Source: Hetaerina americana | Taxonomy: Eukaryota > Arthropoda > Insecta > Odonata > Calopterygidae | NCBI GenBank assembly: GCA_022747635.1 | Contig: JAKTNV010000023.1 | Span: forward strand, 7,369,348-7,433,347 | DNA: 64,000 bases | Reading direction: 5' to 3' | Part shown: one piece after another, positions 10,742 to 22,650 of the stretch | Layout: each line of letters begins with the position of its first letter | Numbering within the stretch: position 1 is the first letter of the stretch | Position numbers and translations under genes: made by a program | The notes under the pieces: model-generated | The model's input: only the letters and a program-made list of their open reading frames with translations | The model's database searches: none | Told to the model about the DNA's origin: nothing

Positions 10742-10744
<3 letters not shown>

Positions 10745-10985
10745 GGCCACGGTAGAGTTTTAGGCTACCGACCGGTGGGCCAGGGTTCAAATCCCGCGCA
10801 AGCTTCTCTGGGCACCTGCAGCTCCACCCAAGCTGTGTGATTTTTCGGGTACCAGATCTTCCTTGGAAATCATAACCGGCACAGGGAAAGGAACTGGCCC
10901 CCGCACCGTGTGAATTTCGCACATCGTATAGGGCTCAGTGCTGGGTGAACTTTAACATCACCTTTCAAACCGACCTTCGGGTTAA
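10742..10985 (+). mobile_element. tRNA-derived SINE, type S2
   Basis: A tRNA-like head with an A-box-like stretch (10755-10780) and a clear B box GGTTCAAATCC at 10789-10799 followed by CGCGCAAGC. The body (GGGCACCTGCAGC, CCGCACCGTGTG) has no coding potential. It starts immediately after the (TA)n array. No second copy is seen in this window and no target duplication could be recognised. Confidence 0.65.
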
Positions 10986-11224
10986 TTACTGTGTTTATGT
11001 TCTCAATATATGTAATTATGTATACTTGGTTTATAGTAGGATGTTGTTATACACCCACACACACATAATATTCGTTTTCGCAGAACTCACGCCGAACTAA
11101 CTCCTGTGATGCGTATATTTTACGACTTCATGGAACGGTGGTAAGTGGGGGAGTTTTCCTTCCTGTTTACCATCGGTCGGTTTTCCCACGATGCGCGCAA
11201 AGAACTCCTCCGCTTCGATTTTTA

Positions 11225-11305
11225 GACTACCTGGTCCGACGGCGTCAGCCGGGATCGGAACTCGAACCCTCTGGAGAGTAGCCGGACGCCCTCCTCACGG
11301 GATTC
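11225..11305 (-). mobile_element. tRNA-like SINE head, degraded
   Basis: The minus strand has a B-box-like GGTTCGAGTTCC preceded by an A-box-like GGGCGTCCGGCTACTC. There is no acceptor stem, so it is not a tRNA gene. SINE origin is inferred from similar heads at 19.4 and 41.7 kb. Confidence 0.35.
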
Positions 11306-11309
11306 TCAT

Positions 11310-12435
11310 GCCCTTTCCTTTAATCGCCGCAAGAAGGCTTTTTTCCATGATCATGGAGTCTTTGGGAAATGGATCATGGCACTCTGAAAAGCATAAGGCC
11401 GTAGACTTGTGGAAGCCGTGCGTTGAAGAGGGAAGGAAATATCGGGTTACCAAGATGTAGTCCCAGACGGAAAGGCGTTTCTGGAAGACGTCCTTTCGAC
11501 ATGCTCATGTCTTTCATTGAGAAAGTTCACGAGTGGAAGTCACTGCTTTGGCCTAGCAACATGCCCGATGGTAGTTTCCAATGACGTATCTAGGCTGCAA
11601 TGCTGGTGCATTAAGTTGACTTAATTTTTATTGCTGAATTTTCAAAAGAGTCGGTATTCATTTTTATTTTCCCCTCACCCTTTGGATGTTGGCTTTATTT
11701 TGCTGAATATATCAGAATGTTATTTTTAGGAAAAGGAAATTTTTTCTTCCCTCGCGTGATCTTCCTATTGCAATTGATGGCCCTTTCTCCAAAAAATATA
11801 CGCATCTAATTTCTTAATTCCTAATATAACAGAGGTTGTTTGTAACTACCAACCTTTAAGTTCACTACGTGAGCGCAACTTATCACGTTCTGTGCACATA
11901 TGGTGTGAATGCACCCCCTGCCGTATACCTTGCCGATTGCTTGAACAATAACAAATAGAAATAGAAAAAAGTATGCGCGAGCGAAATGTAACCAGGAATA
12001 CGACTGAGATTGGTCCTCTATGAGGCGATACGATAGCATTGGAATAATTTAATATTTTATTGCTCAATCGGATTGAAGCCCCGAAATATCTCCTGATGGC
12101 ATAATTGGACGAATGTCATCGCCAGGGTGAAATCATGCCAATTGGTCCAACAATCTCTTCATTCCCTCGTGCTGATTGCGGAGACATCTTTCGTTACTTT
12201 CTTCCCATTCTTCATCCCTGGATTCCCCCTAAAAATTATTTCCCCTATTCAAAGACTTCTCTCTACGTGCACCGTTCCAACTACTTCTTTCAGTGTTTCT
12301 CTACCCATTTTGTTTCCACTATTGTTCTCCGATCCGAAATATAATCGCCTATAATCTTGTTTTCTCAGCTGTGCCCCTGATTCACAGCCGCATAGAAGTT
12401 AACTCCGTATGTACCTAAGTTTTATTTCGCCACTT
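11310..12435. other. No recognised gene
   Basis: AT-rich to average DNA. Short frames at 11191-11460 (plus) and 12105-12354 (plus) show no family motifs. No inverted repeats or tails. Confidence 0.35.
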
Positions 12436-12439
12436 CCTT

Positions 12440-12830
12440 GAGCGTCAGAGCTTCACCATTTCCTTCCATTCGCCGCATTCGTTACAAAGGTCGACCCGAA
12501 ACTTCTCTGTAAAATGTCCCAGTAACAGTGTAACCTTGTCGAAGACTGTGAAAGATACCTCGACCGCCGAAAAAGGTGATCGGCGTGGTTTTCGCGTTTG
12601 ATTTGAAGCACGCACGACCTATTCTCTCACCATCTTCCTTTGATTCTCTCCCGTCTGCGAACGCTCGAAATATATATAATTGTGAAATATATAACAAACG
12701 AACTGCTCAAACACTCGCGAACGACTCAGTGCAGCGTCAATACACCGTCTTCATCATTTCAAACGATTCTGCGGGCGATTTGTCCAATTGGAAACAAAAT
12801 TTGGTGCTTTCTCGTTGCTCCATATTGCTA
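12440..12830 (-). mobile_element. Mariner M2, internally deleted
   Basis: The minus strand starts at MEQRESTKFCFQL (12823) with the first helix-turn-helix (SPAESFEMMKTVY). After a frameshift it continues FADGRESKEDGERIGRA and then jumps to ITFFGGRGIFHSLRQGYT, equivalent to the VFFDxxGxVHxE strand after the first catalytic Asp. The second helix-turn-helix and first Asp are deleted; the C-terminal half is absent. Terminal repeats were not identified. Confidence 0.7.
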
Positions 12831-12989
12831 CGACGACAAGAGCACCCTGAAACAAGCTGCGCGAATGGCCTCCTACAGGAAGGAGCCGAATTGAATGAAA
12901 TCACCTCTCGGTAGCGCTTAAGGTCGCTCCTACGATATCTTCCGCAGTGTATATCATACACACTTATATTTTCAGGCCATCGATATCCA

Positions 12990-13220
12990 AGGATGTTCGA
13001 GGATGTGAAAGACATATTACAGGCCCCGATTTACAGGTTAAATTTAGGGCGCATATTTGAGGCAGGTTACCCATCTGGGGATGTTAAAATCATATTATAG
13101 GCCCCGACTTACTGTGGTAGATCATGTCACATGCGTAAAATCACAAAGATGGATAGTAGAACGGATAGTTTTAAAATGTCGTTTTTCCTCGAACCATTGG
13201 AGATCAAAATAGACAAGACA
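12990..13220 (+). mobile_element. LINE-A-related (subfamily C) RT C-terminus
   Basis: The plus strand reads FEAGYPSGDVKIIL, APTYCGRS, RKITKMDSRTDSFKMSFF, matching the reverse complement of 49440-49620. The segment ending CAGGCCCCGATTTAC is partly duplicated: one version ends near 13033, the other near 13113. It is 5'-truncated against mariner M2. This is the extreme C-terminus of a Jockey/CR1-like ORF2. Confidence 0.7.
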
Positions 13221-13388
13221 GCAGACGCGTAGAAAATGATTAGAATTGGCAGTGTATGTATTTTGTCATCATCCCGCATGTTCTTTCCGGCAAGTTTTTC
13301 TTTCGACCTATGTTTTTAGCAGTTCTGCCGCATGATTTGAAAGTACCTATTCTTTTATTGAATATTCTTGCATGTAAGTACTTTCCTT

Positions 13389-13532
13389 CGTGTGATTAAC
13401 TTTGTTCGAGTGCATGATCAAACAAATATTTGTGTAGAGGTGACATGATTGGGACTCTGCATGCATGGATGGTGACCTAACACCCCCCGCCACACATCCT
13501 TACCGCGGTTTGCGGGGTATTGTGTAAGTGTA
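13389..13532 (+). mobile_element. LINE-A-like 3' tail (subfamily with TGTGTAGAGG)
   Basis: Shares CGTGTGATTAACTTTGTTCG and TATTTGTGTAGAGG with 5945-6056. Then comes the canonical GGTGACCTAACACCCCCCGCC hairpin arm and GCGGTTTGCGGGGTATTGTG, ending in a decayed GTAAGTGTAG tail. Confidence 0.75.
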
Positions 13533-13534
13533 GA

Positions 13535-13850
13535 CATTTGACTTGATGGCATCGTCATGAACGAACAAAAAGTGTCACATCATCAGACGGGTTTATGACC
13601 CACTAGTATCAAGAAGGTTAGCATGAACGATAAACTTATAAATACAATTCATTCGCGTTTAGCGCTGAAATTAATTATGCTATTTTAGCTTTTGATTGAT
13701 GCTGAGGTAAATTGATTGCCGATAGAGGAACCTTTTTTCTCTTGCTCAACTCATCGCCACTACAGTAGTAAGCAACACGAAGGATAGCTCAAACTTACTT
13801 AAAATATGGAAAATTGTAATGAATTTCAATGATCACCAATTGGCCTTCTA
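13535..13850. other. No recognised feature
   Basis: AT-rich spacer between two LINE-A tails. No coding similarity. Confidence 0.4.
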
Positions 13851-13851
13851 C

Positions 13852-13920
13852 TATTGACTGGTAACGTAACACCCCCTGCCCCTCGTCCTTGTGACAGTTT
13901 TTATTATAAGTAATAGTGAT
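13852..13920 (+). mobile_element. LINE-A 3' tail, degraded
   Basis: ACTGGTAACGTAACACCCCCTGCC followed by TTGTGACAG and a TTATAAGTAATAG remnant: the LINE-A 3' hairpin with the distal arm eroded. Confidence 0.5.
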
Positions 13921-13924
13921 GCAT

Positions 13925-14730
13925 CTTTCGGTTTTGGTTATTTCCTGGACGCTGTATGCATTGTCACACGATTGATACCCTCATAATAAGTGAAATATAT
14001 TGCCAAGGTTTCGAGTCACCAAGGGCTCTCGTTCCATTCAGCTCATGTTATCTGTGTGATGCCTTTTGGTCTCCCATGGATATTTCCATCGCCCGGACAA
14101 CTTCAAATTTTTATTTCATCGCTCAGTGATTTTTGTGACACGTCCGAGATGCTTACATTCGGTGTGCCACATTCGGTGTGCGGTTTCATATTCCATTAAT
14201 ATAATTCTTTCATCTACTTTTTCGTTTTTCTGAGCATGTATTCCCAGATTTTAACTTCTTCAAAGCTATAACTGTTATTGTTTTCCCTTATGCTATGCAT
14301 ATTATAACTGTTCTAAATCAATTAATTTTTATTTCCTGATTCCAGCCATTAATTCATTCGCGAAAGTTCTGTGAATTGGAAGGCAATACGATCTGCAAGT
14401 CTCTTTCTTTCTCTGTAAGTGGTGGCGTCTTCGTCGAAGAGCAAGTCATAAAAGCTAATGGCGCTTCGGTTACACTAAATCGGTCTTCGGGTTTACAAGC
14501 CTCCAATCTCCCTAATGCCTAAAGTTCTAGATTACAATTATTTACTGAAGTACGTATGGTCAACGTTGCACGAAAAGTCATGGTCGAAATAAATTCTATC
14601 ACCATTCAATTAGTTGAAACGCTAAAATTTTCAAATCCGGCAAGTGATCGCATCACTCTAAGTCGCTTGCCGGGCTAAAGATTCGAGAGCGAATCCAGGT
14701 ACCCCAATAAAAGCATTTTACTGTTAGGCT
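13925..14730. other. No recognised gene
   Basis: AT-rich; a short plus-strand frame at 13990-14199 has no known motif. Confidence 0.35.
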
Positions 14731-14739
14731 GACAATGGT

Positions 14740-15240
14740 GTCGCATACTAAGCTGGCCATGTTTCGCAATGTGGAACTACAGACTCGCTCCCGTGAGCGC
14801 GTGGCTGGGCACGAACGGAACCACCGGGCGGCCAACGAGAGGTCGCCGCGGCACACGCTCGCAGCCTGGCTCCGAGGTCCTCGTCACTTCGTGCGCGGGG
14901 ACGCAAAGGGTCGAAGTTCCTCGAAGTTTTTGAGACAAACGAATCGAATGTCCTCGTAGTCCGTCACGTTGAACTTTAAAGGGCTTTCCGACGGCCTTAT
15001 GTGTGGATGGGGCTGAGGGGGAGGGAAGAGCGGAGGCCTCGGATCGGGTGACCTCGTTGCGGCTCCAGCTGTGAGCGACTGGAGAGTTCGAGACAACGCA
15101 TGCTCACGTGCATTCCCGACTTTTTTTCGGGACTTCCCGAGATTCGGGACAGAAAGACCTCTCCTCAAAATAGGACTTGGGGGGGGGGTTCTTATTGCTC
15201 TTAGACCAGTAATGTGTTGCTTCGCACGGGAGGACATACA
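14740..15240. other. GC-rich patch
   Basis: CpG-rich run (densest 14780-14900 and 15000-15110) with open frames on both strands (14735-14959 plus, 14884-15237 minus, 117 codons). Translations are Arg/Pro/Ser-rich and unrecognised. It may be a host promoter or exon, but nothing decides this. A 9-G run sits at 15180. Confidence 0.35.
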
Positions 15241-15244
15241 TGAG

Positions 15245-16178
15245 CCAGGTGTGACCTCCTGAATGCTAGTGAACTCTGCAAGAAGTAGACACCTAGTTGA
15301 CCTTATTTGAGAAAATTCGCTAAATGATTTTTTCGCAGGAATTGACGACTTTTCCGTCCGTAGCGTGCGTATTTTTGGCCATCTATCATTCCGTTATTTG
15401 GGCAAGCAAAGAGGAAGGCTGGAGTTGGTTGCATCACTTTATGGAAATGGAGTTCCGCAAATGACGTATGGAGGATATTTCAGCTCCCTTTCGGAAATAT
15501 AATTCCTTTCTGGGGGAATTATTTGCATAGTCTTTCTCAACTAATTATTTAGGACTGCTGCATCAAGTGTGATTATTTTTGTCTTGCTTCTTGTTCCGGA
15601 ACTAAAAGTCATTATTAGATCGCGAATGAGAAGCGATATGGTGCCAGCCAGATCTTACTGAGAATCATAGGCCGTGAGGAAATTAACTCCCCCCCCTAAT
15701 ACCCTGACGTGTAACTTTCACTCGCCGTTGGGCTAAAACGATAAACATATTGAGATTAACTCGTCATATTTGTTTGTTAATTGCACTTTAGTTTCCTTAC
15801 GAAACAATGTAATTCATCCCAACCTTGCTAATTAGTCAACAGGGTAACCTCGTAACTCGTCCATATGATAAACATTGAATATACACGCATATGAAATACT
15901 CGTGTGGACCAAGGGCTGCCTCCCTGGGAGTATGCCTCCCTACGAGACCGTTGACGTGCATGCGGTAGTAGAATTTCGCTTCTTATTTGTCCAATTCTAG
16001 CTTGCAAGTTATTGGATAAATCTTTCACCACATCCTAAGGTGCAATTGTTTTTCAGTTGATAGAATACATATGTATTTGCATGCGTGTAAGTTGAAAGGA
16101 TTTTTGCATGAATGCATACGCCACTGTGGGTGTAGGTTTCCATGGATGCGTTGATTTTGCATGTGGTTTTGTTCCCTT
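15245..16178. other. No recognised gene
   Basis: No frame with known motifs, no SINE boxes and no inverted repeats. Confidence 0.35.
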
Positions 16179-16179
16179 T

Positions 16180-16228
16180 ACTGTTGTGACCTAATGCCCC
16201 CTGCCACACGCGGAGTATTATGTAGATG
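16180..16228 (+). mobile_element. LINE-A 3' tail, hairpin deleted
   Basis: GTTGTGACCTAATGCCCCCTGCCACACGCGGAGTATTATGTAGATG: the LINE-A end with the distal hairpin arm shortened. The preceding 16080-16180 keeps the upstream words TTTTTGCATGAATG and ACTGTGGGTGTAG of the 61.2-kb copy, so roughly 100 bp of 3' untranslated region is present. Confidence 0.7.
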
Positions 16229-16229
16229 A

Positions 16230-17530
16230 ATATTCCAAATTTTTTTTGAAGTTTTTCAAAAGTTTATGATGGTTATTAATGTTATATTAGTCTAACGACA
16301 CCATTAGCCAATATTCGGGGCCGAAAATATGTTTCCCCTCACGGAGTGTTAGTCGTGGGCGTAAGTTAGGCATGCACCAAGACAACTGAGGCAGGGGCCG
16401 TTGTATCAACATCGGCGTACCCCCCCCCCCGATCTCTTGGGGCTCGAATGAAAGGTAATCTCTCCCTCTCGTGACTCATAATTATGGCTCACAAATTGAC
16501 TTTAGCATCAACACCTTATTCCATGCCATTAGAGTTATTCCCTTGGTTAATATTTACCTCCAGCGATCTCCTTACTCCTCGGAAATCGTATAATAATTGT
16601 TTTTCCGTTGGCGTTACTTTGTTGAAGGATAACAGATGCTGTAATCACTACTCACATGTCCGGTAACAAAGTCTTTACTGTGGTGACCAATTGAACACCT
16701 CTATTATCATATCATTGGGAACAATTGCGAATTGAAACGCACAACCGATTGTAATCATTTATGCCAACAGCGTTCATCGCGAGCCACCGGTGCGTCCGTG
16801 CGGACATGTTGCACTTAAGTTAGCTGTGACCATGCAGTTTTCCAAAGCACACTTTATTACATTTTACCCAGAAATTTGATGGATAGCTCTCATTTTCAGG
16901 GCTTAAATGCCTTGCTGTCCACGATATTCCAGTCCAGTCGTGGGTGGAGTTCTAAGTCCGTTCGCTTTAACCTGGCCTGCATGACGTCACTCGACAGGGG
17001 AATTGGGGAGGGGATGAAGTCGAGTGGGGTCAGGTGCCCTTCTTTACTCTATTCCCTCTCTCATTCCGCCAATCACTCATTCCCCTCCAAATTGCTAATC
17101 GCAGATGCCTCTCCTCCGAGTCAGGATTACCTCTCCCATTATCTGAAATAGACTCCGCCCTTCTGCGGAGCAGGCTGCTGAGAGTTAGCAGGATTAATGC
17201 GAATAGACTGTAATAGAAGGCGAGGAAGTTAAATAGGGCTAGGTTAAAAAGGATGGGTGGTAGGGAAAATGCAAGTCTCCAAATATGAGGGGACAAAATT
17301 CCCGAGGAATGTTCTTTTTGGTCAGTGGCCCCGAGGAAGGGAGAGAAGGAAAAATTGTCGGAAATCATCACACTTTGGGATGCTTTTAATAAATTCAATT
17401 TGGATCTATTAAATCATAAGGGGGGGTAGGAGAGTTAAATTTCTCGCGTTTTTACTATTCAAAAGTTCATACCAGAATTAGAGAGCAGATGAATATTACT
17501 GGAACATTTACATGCGTCAGGGGAGAATTG
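16230..17530. other. No recognised gene
   Basis: Contains a C10 run at 16420-16429 and two unrecognised frames (16876-17151 plus, 17030-17398 minus, 122 codons). The latter has a hydrophobic stretch (FNLALFNFLAFYYSLFALIL), but there is no support that it is expressed. Confidence 0.3.
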
Positions 17531-17539
17531 GTTATCATG

Positions 17540-17610
17540 ACTCAACAATGAAGGCCAACTGTCGAAACTATGCCGATTCGGGAATAAATTTTGGCGTTAG
17601 AAATTAAGTC
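17540..17610 (+). mobile_element. Possible degraded hammerhead-like element (P5 candidate)
   Basis: The order CAATGAAGGCC, ACTGTCGAAACTATG, then GGGAATAAATTTTGG resembles the ribozyme-to-arm junction of P3 and P4 (GTCGAAACC...GG...GAATAAA). No inverted arm partner was found, so this is a weak call. Confidence 0.3.
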
Positions 17611-17614
17611 ACAG

Positions 17615-18425
17615 TTCATTTTAATATGAAACTCTGCAACAAAATATTGCTTGCTGCAATTTTTACAGGACGTTTTATAGTACCCCAGGCACCAATATTT
17701 TATTTAATACAGATCAGGATTCGCTCCACGGATTGTGCTCGAAAGGCCAGGATGTAATTGATTATAATACGAAATCATGCACTGCAGTGGTTCAAGGGTT
17801 TCACATCGGGACTGTTGTGAACTGGAGACACTCGTGAGAAAACTATACTTTTAAAATCCAAAACTTTGTGAACCCATACTTTGTTTCTCTGTCCTTGAGG
17901 CCTGGAGAATTTCATCCGGGTGGTCGAATCTGCATATAATGCGGATTTGGCGCATTTCCCTCATTGGTGTCCCATAAAACTGGAATATGTCCTTTAAAAT
18001 TTCTGAAAGTCTGTCCTCATCCATTATTTTCACGACAGAAGCACATTTTTGCTAATTGCTCCCTCCGTAAGTTGGTGAAAGATCAATAACTGAGTAATAA
18101 GGTACAAATAAAATTATGTTTTCCAATGAATATCCACCGAAATAAATTGGGATGCAATTGATTAAGTGTTTCAGTCCAGCATCATTGCAGAAGGAGGTAA
18201 AGCATAGCAATGAGTTGACAGTAAATGACGGAGTAAATAAATAGTGGAGAGCGACGGGAAGGGGCATTAAAGTTGGTATTAGGGAGGGCAGGGGGTTAAG
18301 AGGATGAAGGGAAAGCCTAATGCATCGGGGACACCGTCATGGAATGTGTCGACTCTATTACTTAACCGTTACCCTCACTCGTGACCTCTCCTGGGTGAAA
18401 CAGAAAGCGGGAATATGTTGACGAG
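17615..18425. other. No recognised gene
   Basis: AT-rich; short minus-strand frames at 17851-18033 and 18052-18267 lack motifs. Confidence 0.35.
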
Positions 18426-18431
18426 CTAACA

Positions 18432-18766
18432 CAAAATTAGGATTTATTAGAAGAGTACTGGGTAAATGTAATGAAAAGGCGGAAAGAGTAACTTTATCTT
18501 TCGCTGGTTGGACCTCATTTGGAATTTGCCGCAAGTCTGTGGGATCCCAACGAAGTTGGATCGATTGCTGAATTGGATCGCGTCCAGCGTAGAGGAGCTA
18601 GATTTGTAAAACGTTGTTGTGATAAACTTAGTGGCGTATTCAAAATATTAGAGGAGCTAGGCTGGGAACCACTCACGGAGCGAAGGTTAAATCTCTTTCG
18701 TAAATTGGAAGGATCTCTCTTTAGTAATGATGTTGAAAATGTTTTACGAAATACCATTCGAAAGTA
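18432..18766 (+). mobile_element. LINE-A-related (subfamily C) RT C-terminal fragment
   Basis: KLGFIRRVLGKCNEKAERVT, a frameshift, then GPHLEFAASLWDPNEVGSIA, LDRVQRRGARFVKRCC and ELGWEPLTERRLNLFRKLEG. In Jockey/CR1-type ORF2 proteins this is the post-catalytic region LGFIKR...LVRPxLEYAAxxWDP...LxWxxLxxRR. The RT core is missing upstream; a stop follows at 18767. Confidence 0.85.
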
Positions 18767-19139
18767 ATCTCCAAGTTTGCCATTTACAACAATAGTATGT
18801 CCGGAGAGTATTGATGAGTAAATTACATTATTTTCAACGTGATATTTGTGCATCTGAAAAAATTGTAATTTATTAAATAAATGCGTACTAATTTTCACCT
18901 CTATGCAGTTTAAGGCTTTAATTCACCCAGATAAACCTTTATTAATTTTAACTAATTTATTCCTAACTGTCCCCCCCATGGACTAGGCACAAGGTCGAAG
19001 GACATGAGTCTGCCGATGACCCACAGAGATGTGCTGGCGTTTTACTGGAGTGCAGTTATACGATAGAGTGAGTGATATGCAGCGGGGGGGAGACGGCCAG
19101 CGAGGGATGGCAACACTACTGACGAAAAAAGTAGGAAGA

Positions 19140-19560
19140 AGCGTGGTTGACATGGAGCAGGCGACTGATTGAATGTTATTAGTAGAAGTAAAATTGGAAC
19201 CAACAAATTTATTTATTTATTTATTTATTTATTCAGTATAAGTCCGAAAACAGCACATTTAGGCCTTTACATCGAACTATTAACAACGATAACAATGTCA
19301 CATTTACAAACACCCAAGCCCTAGATGGAGGGAAACTCACCCAGGCGGGAATCGAACCCGCGACCCTTGGAATGGTAGACGAGGACGTTACCCCGCCGCC
19401 ACCGGGGCCGGCAATTTTTAGTATTTGTTCAGGTATACATGCCATCAAGCAATCATGGAGAGGAAGAAGTCGATAGGGTGTACGATCAGTTAGAGGACAT
19501 ACTATATTCATGTGGGTGGTGAAGTGGTAAATCAACATTTAATGGTGAAGGGAATAGGAA
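19140..19560 (+). mobile_element. LINE-B endonuclease fragment, split by a SINE
   Basis: Left of the SINE: MLLVEVKLEPTN; right of it: VQVYMPSSNHGEEEVDRVYD and QLEDI. In copy B3 (24400-24520, minus) these are contiguous as LLIVEIKAEPTNLVIIQVYM. This is the middle of the apurinic-type endonuclease. No other EN parts are attached. Confidence 0.75.
19206..19417 (-). mobile_element. tRNA-derived SINE, type S3
   Basis: The minus strand starts at 19412 with GCCGGCCCCGGTGGCGGC (A-box-like), then the B box GGTTCGATTCC and CGCCTGGGTGAG. It ends in an (AAAT)n tail at 19207-19234. AATTT is repeated at both edges (19206-19210 and 19413-19417), and the flanks rejoin into continuous LINE-B endonuclease, confirming insertion. 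Body length about 205 bp. Confidence 0.85.
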
Positions 19561-19639
19561 CGCTCCTTTGGAATCAAAAACATAGTTGTTTATTAAACAT
19601 GGCTGTATATGTTGGCCTCTTTAGTCGGTACAGGACTAA

Positions 19640-20900
19640 TGGTTAACTAGATTGGGACAACGGTGTTCCGACTCGAGTTCCGACTCATTAGATAAAGTAT
19701 TTAATCGAGACAACACATTCCATTTCGGTGTTCCCAATGCAATAGGCGTTCGGAAGGGAATTGCTTTTTTCCAGAAATTCATCACTACGCACTTTTTAAA
19801 GTTCAATTCGTGTCACCAAGTTTCGCACCATCGTTGTGCTATAGCATTACGCTCATCTGATAAAGCTGTTGTGTCCTCAGGAGTACGGATATCTCTGTAA
19901 ACCAATGCATCGTCTGCAAACAAACGTATCTTACTGGTGACTATGGAGTCAATGGTGCTAACGTAAAGTAGGTATAAAAGAGGTCCATTAACTCTTCCTT
20001 GGGGAACACCCGAAGTAACTTCAACTGCATTCGAGCTAACTCCATCAAAAACTACTTTTTATACCCGGCTATTCAAAAAGTCTTTAATCCTCCCTCGGAT
20101 ATTTTTATCTATGTCATATGCTTCTAGCTTTGCGAGTAGTTTACTATGAGGTATTGTGTCGGAGGCTTCCTTTAAAACTAGAAAAATTGCGTCCACTTGA
20201 GCATTGCTCTCTCCCGAAGTAGGAATATCATGAACAAAAAGCGCAAGTTGTGTCTCGCAGGATCTACCCTTTCGGAAACCGTACTGATTTTTCATCAATG
20301 ACTCCTGGCTATCGAGGTGTCTCGCGATCGCACTGGCAACTATATATTCCATGACCTTGCACGAAATGGATGTGAGGGACATAGATCGGCAATTGCTCGG
20401 TTCCTCCTTGTCTCCGTTTTTAAATATTGGCGTAACGTTAGCCTTTTTTCCAATATCTAAGAACCTTGTGATCTGCTAGCGACTTCTTAAATATGATTTC
20501 TATATATTGTGCAATTCCCAGCGCTAGCATTTTATATAAACGAACGGGTATTTGATTGGGCCCGGAGGATTTATAAGGCTTAAATTTTTCAGCGAACTTT
20601 CTATTCAATTATTTGAGATTTTAAATTTGGGCATCGGTTGGCCGGCACGATTTGGTAAGCAATCGGAGACATTCGGTGAGACATTGGTGAAGACACTGAA
20701 AGAAGTAATTTAATAAGTTCGCCTTTTATAAACTGCTGGTTTCTATTTCGCCTCTATTATTTCTGAGTGACTTAACTGTTGAATTATTTCCATGAACCTC
20801 TCTGGCGTACGACCGAAATGCTTTCGGATTCTCTCGGAGTTAGCGCAATTCTTCGTTCTTCTTCCTCCAACTAGACACCAAGAAAAACAAAAAAATCTAA
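19640..20900 (-). mobile_element. LINE-A-like copy A3 (RT)
   Basis: Minus strand, read with frameshifts: VTPIFKNGDKEEPSNCR, MSLTSISCKVMEYIVASAIA, YGFRKGRSCETQLALFVHDI, VDAIFLVLKEASDTIPHSKL, VPQGRVNGPLLYLLYV and IRLFADDALVYRDI with the FADD catalytic motif. Upstream (20600-20900) remains of the EN-RT linker are visible. The 3' region is missing beyond 19640. It is a distinct subfamily from the 42-kb copy. Confidence 0.85.
20059..20382 (-). pseudogene. LINE-A-like RT fragment (107 codons)
   Basis: Open stretch covering RT motifs 1-2: SLTSISCKVMEYIV, then YGFRKGRSCETQLALF and the motif-A equivalent VDAIFLVLKEASDTIP. Consensus FLDFxKAFDxVP is changed to FLVLKEASDTIP, so the first catalytic Asp of the RT (the D in FLDF) is lost. 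Non-functional. Confidence 0.85.
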
Positions 20901-20904
20901 ATTC

Positions 20905-22650
20905 TGGTTCCAGGATAAACCTTGTTCCTTTATGACTTCTTTCAGTAGACCATTATCCTTTGTTCATTGACGGGATGAATGTAAAGAAAGGGAATACATT
21001 TACTGCCATTCCCGTCTCACAAGAGTTAAAGAGATGCAACGAAAATGTCTTCATCCAAGCTGCTCGCCATCTATGAAGTGTAACGAAGCAAGTCAACCGC
21101 GGGAATTCCATCTTAGTCTTAAGTATGAGTCCACCGCGTCCCTATTTTCGTGGGACCGATTGTCGGAGGGAAATTTCCAGATGCGTTGTGCGGTTCTTCG
21201 CACGGCGGAGTGCGTCCTCAGGCGGGGTGAACGAGTGGGCCTATGCGACGGTTCCTCCAGTGCCCGAGGAGCATTCAATCCTTGATTTGTATCTTTTCTC
21301 GAATCATGGCTCTTGATCTCGAGTCTCAGCGTCGAATCGGCGTGGCTCGTGCCCACGGAAATAAGGAACGGTCGTGGAGTCGTGACGGGGAAGATAGCCG
21401 CGTGGATCCCGTCGATGGCAGGAATCTAGACCACAGGGCATGGTTCACGTTTCATGTGACACCATTTTCGTTCTTAGTGCTGTAATTTTTAAAACCGATC
21501 ATCATCATCCAAGGAAGATCTATTGAAGATAGGTTTCAGAAGATCCCCAAAAACTATTATGCACTCGTGTGTCGCTTGAAATATCCATTTCAAAAACAAA
21601 GTTTGTCTTACCAAATTGTTATGGTCATGGAATTCCGGGAAGTATTGACACGAAAGCGGTGCCATTCATCCATTCTCTGCTCAATATCATGTCCTTCTCC
21701 AGTGCCATATACTTTCAAATTTCCTTCATGCCGTCTATAGAACCAGCTCTCTTCCTTCCTCTTTTCCGCATGTCTAGCATTCTCTTAAAATAGCTAGACC
21801 GGTGAAATCAGTAAATCCGGGGAGATGACCGTTATGCTGACAATGACCCTCGCAGATGAAATGGGTACCACGTATGAGGTATTGTTCCATCCCATCCACC
21901 CCCTCCCCTCCCCCGCTCCTCGGCCATACTCGCACTCATCCCCCTTCCAACTTGCTAAGCAGCAGGCTAGGAAGTCGTTTCTCTATTTCACCTTTCCTGA
22001 TGTCGAAGCTTAAGCGTGGAATCTCTAGCGGTGTGGAAATGTTTTTTTTTGTGGTACTTATTTTACAAGTTTATTTGAATCACTTTTGCAGCCAATCTAA
22101 CAACTAAAATCTATTGTTGCCCAGCATTCGGGTTAATTTTTTAAGCATTTGATTTTTTGCTGAGGAATTCTCGGTATTTCTTTATGACATAGCACTTAGC
22201 GGCACAAGAATATTGGAACAACTGGTAGTCGATATTTTGGCATTTGTTCAACATCGTCCATCCAACAGCTTCCCAATCCGAATTTGCATAAAAATTAAAT
22301 TTCATTAGATTGTAAGGTCGCAATGCTTAATGTTTCCGCGTTAAAAAATCTCTTCACTTCTCGATGAGGTTTAGAGAGGTTTCTCGAGAGGTTTCGGCCT
22401 GCAAATTCAGCGACATGTAAAGAGAAAGGCTGAGCCAAAAGAGCTGAGCAGGGAATGGCAAAAGATTGCAGCTTTAGGAAAGGGAGCTCATGCAAACCAA
22501 TCGTCGGACTGACACACCGCGATGATACGTGTATCATATCGAACGATTTCTTGATCTACTTTAAAGGAGTACACCTGAGCATTAGATCATATTTTCAAGG
22601 CTGGTTCGATCAATGCTTCTTCCTACCTGCTACAGAAAGAATGGCTACTC
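20905..22650. other. No recognised gene
   Basis: Moderate GC at 21100-21450 with overlapping frames on both strands (21034-21285 plus, 21093-21356 minus), unrecognised. The remainder is AT-rich. No repeat ends. Confidence 0.35.

Noticed and set aside
10742..10820. Candidate functional tRNA gene
   Set aside because: A and B boxes are present but there is no complementary acceptor stem; better explained as a SINE head. The same reasoning applies to 11225, 19380, 28340, 41680, 45980 and 58330.
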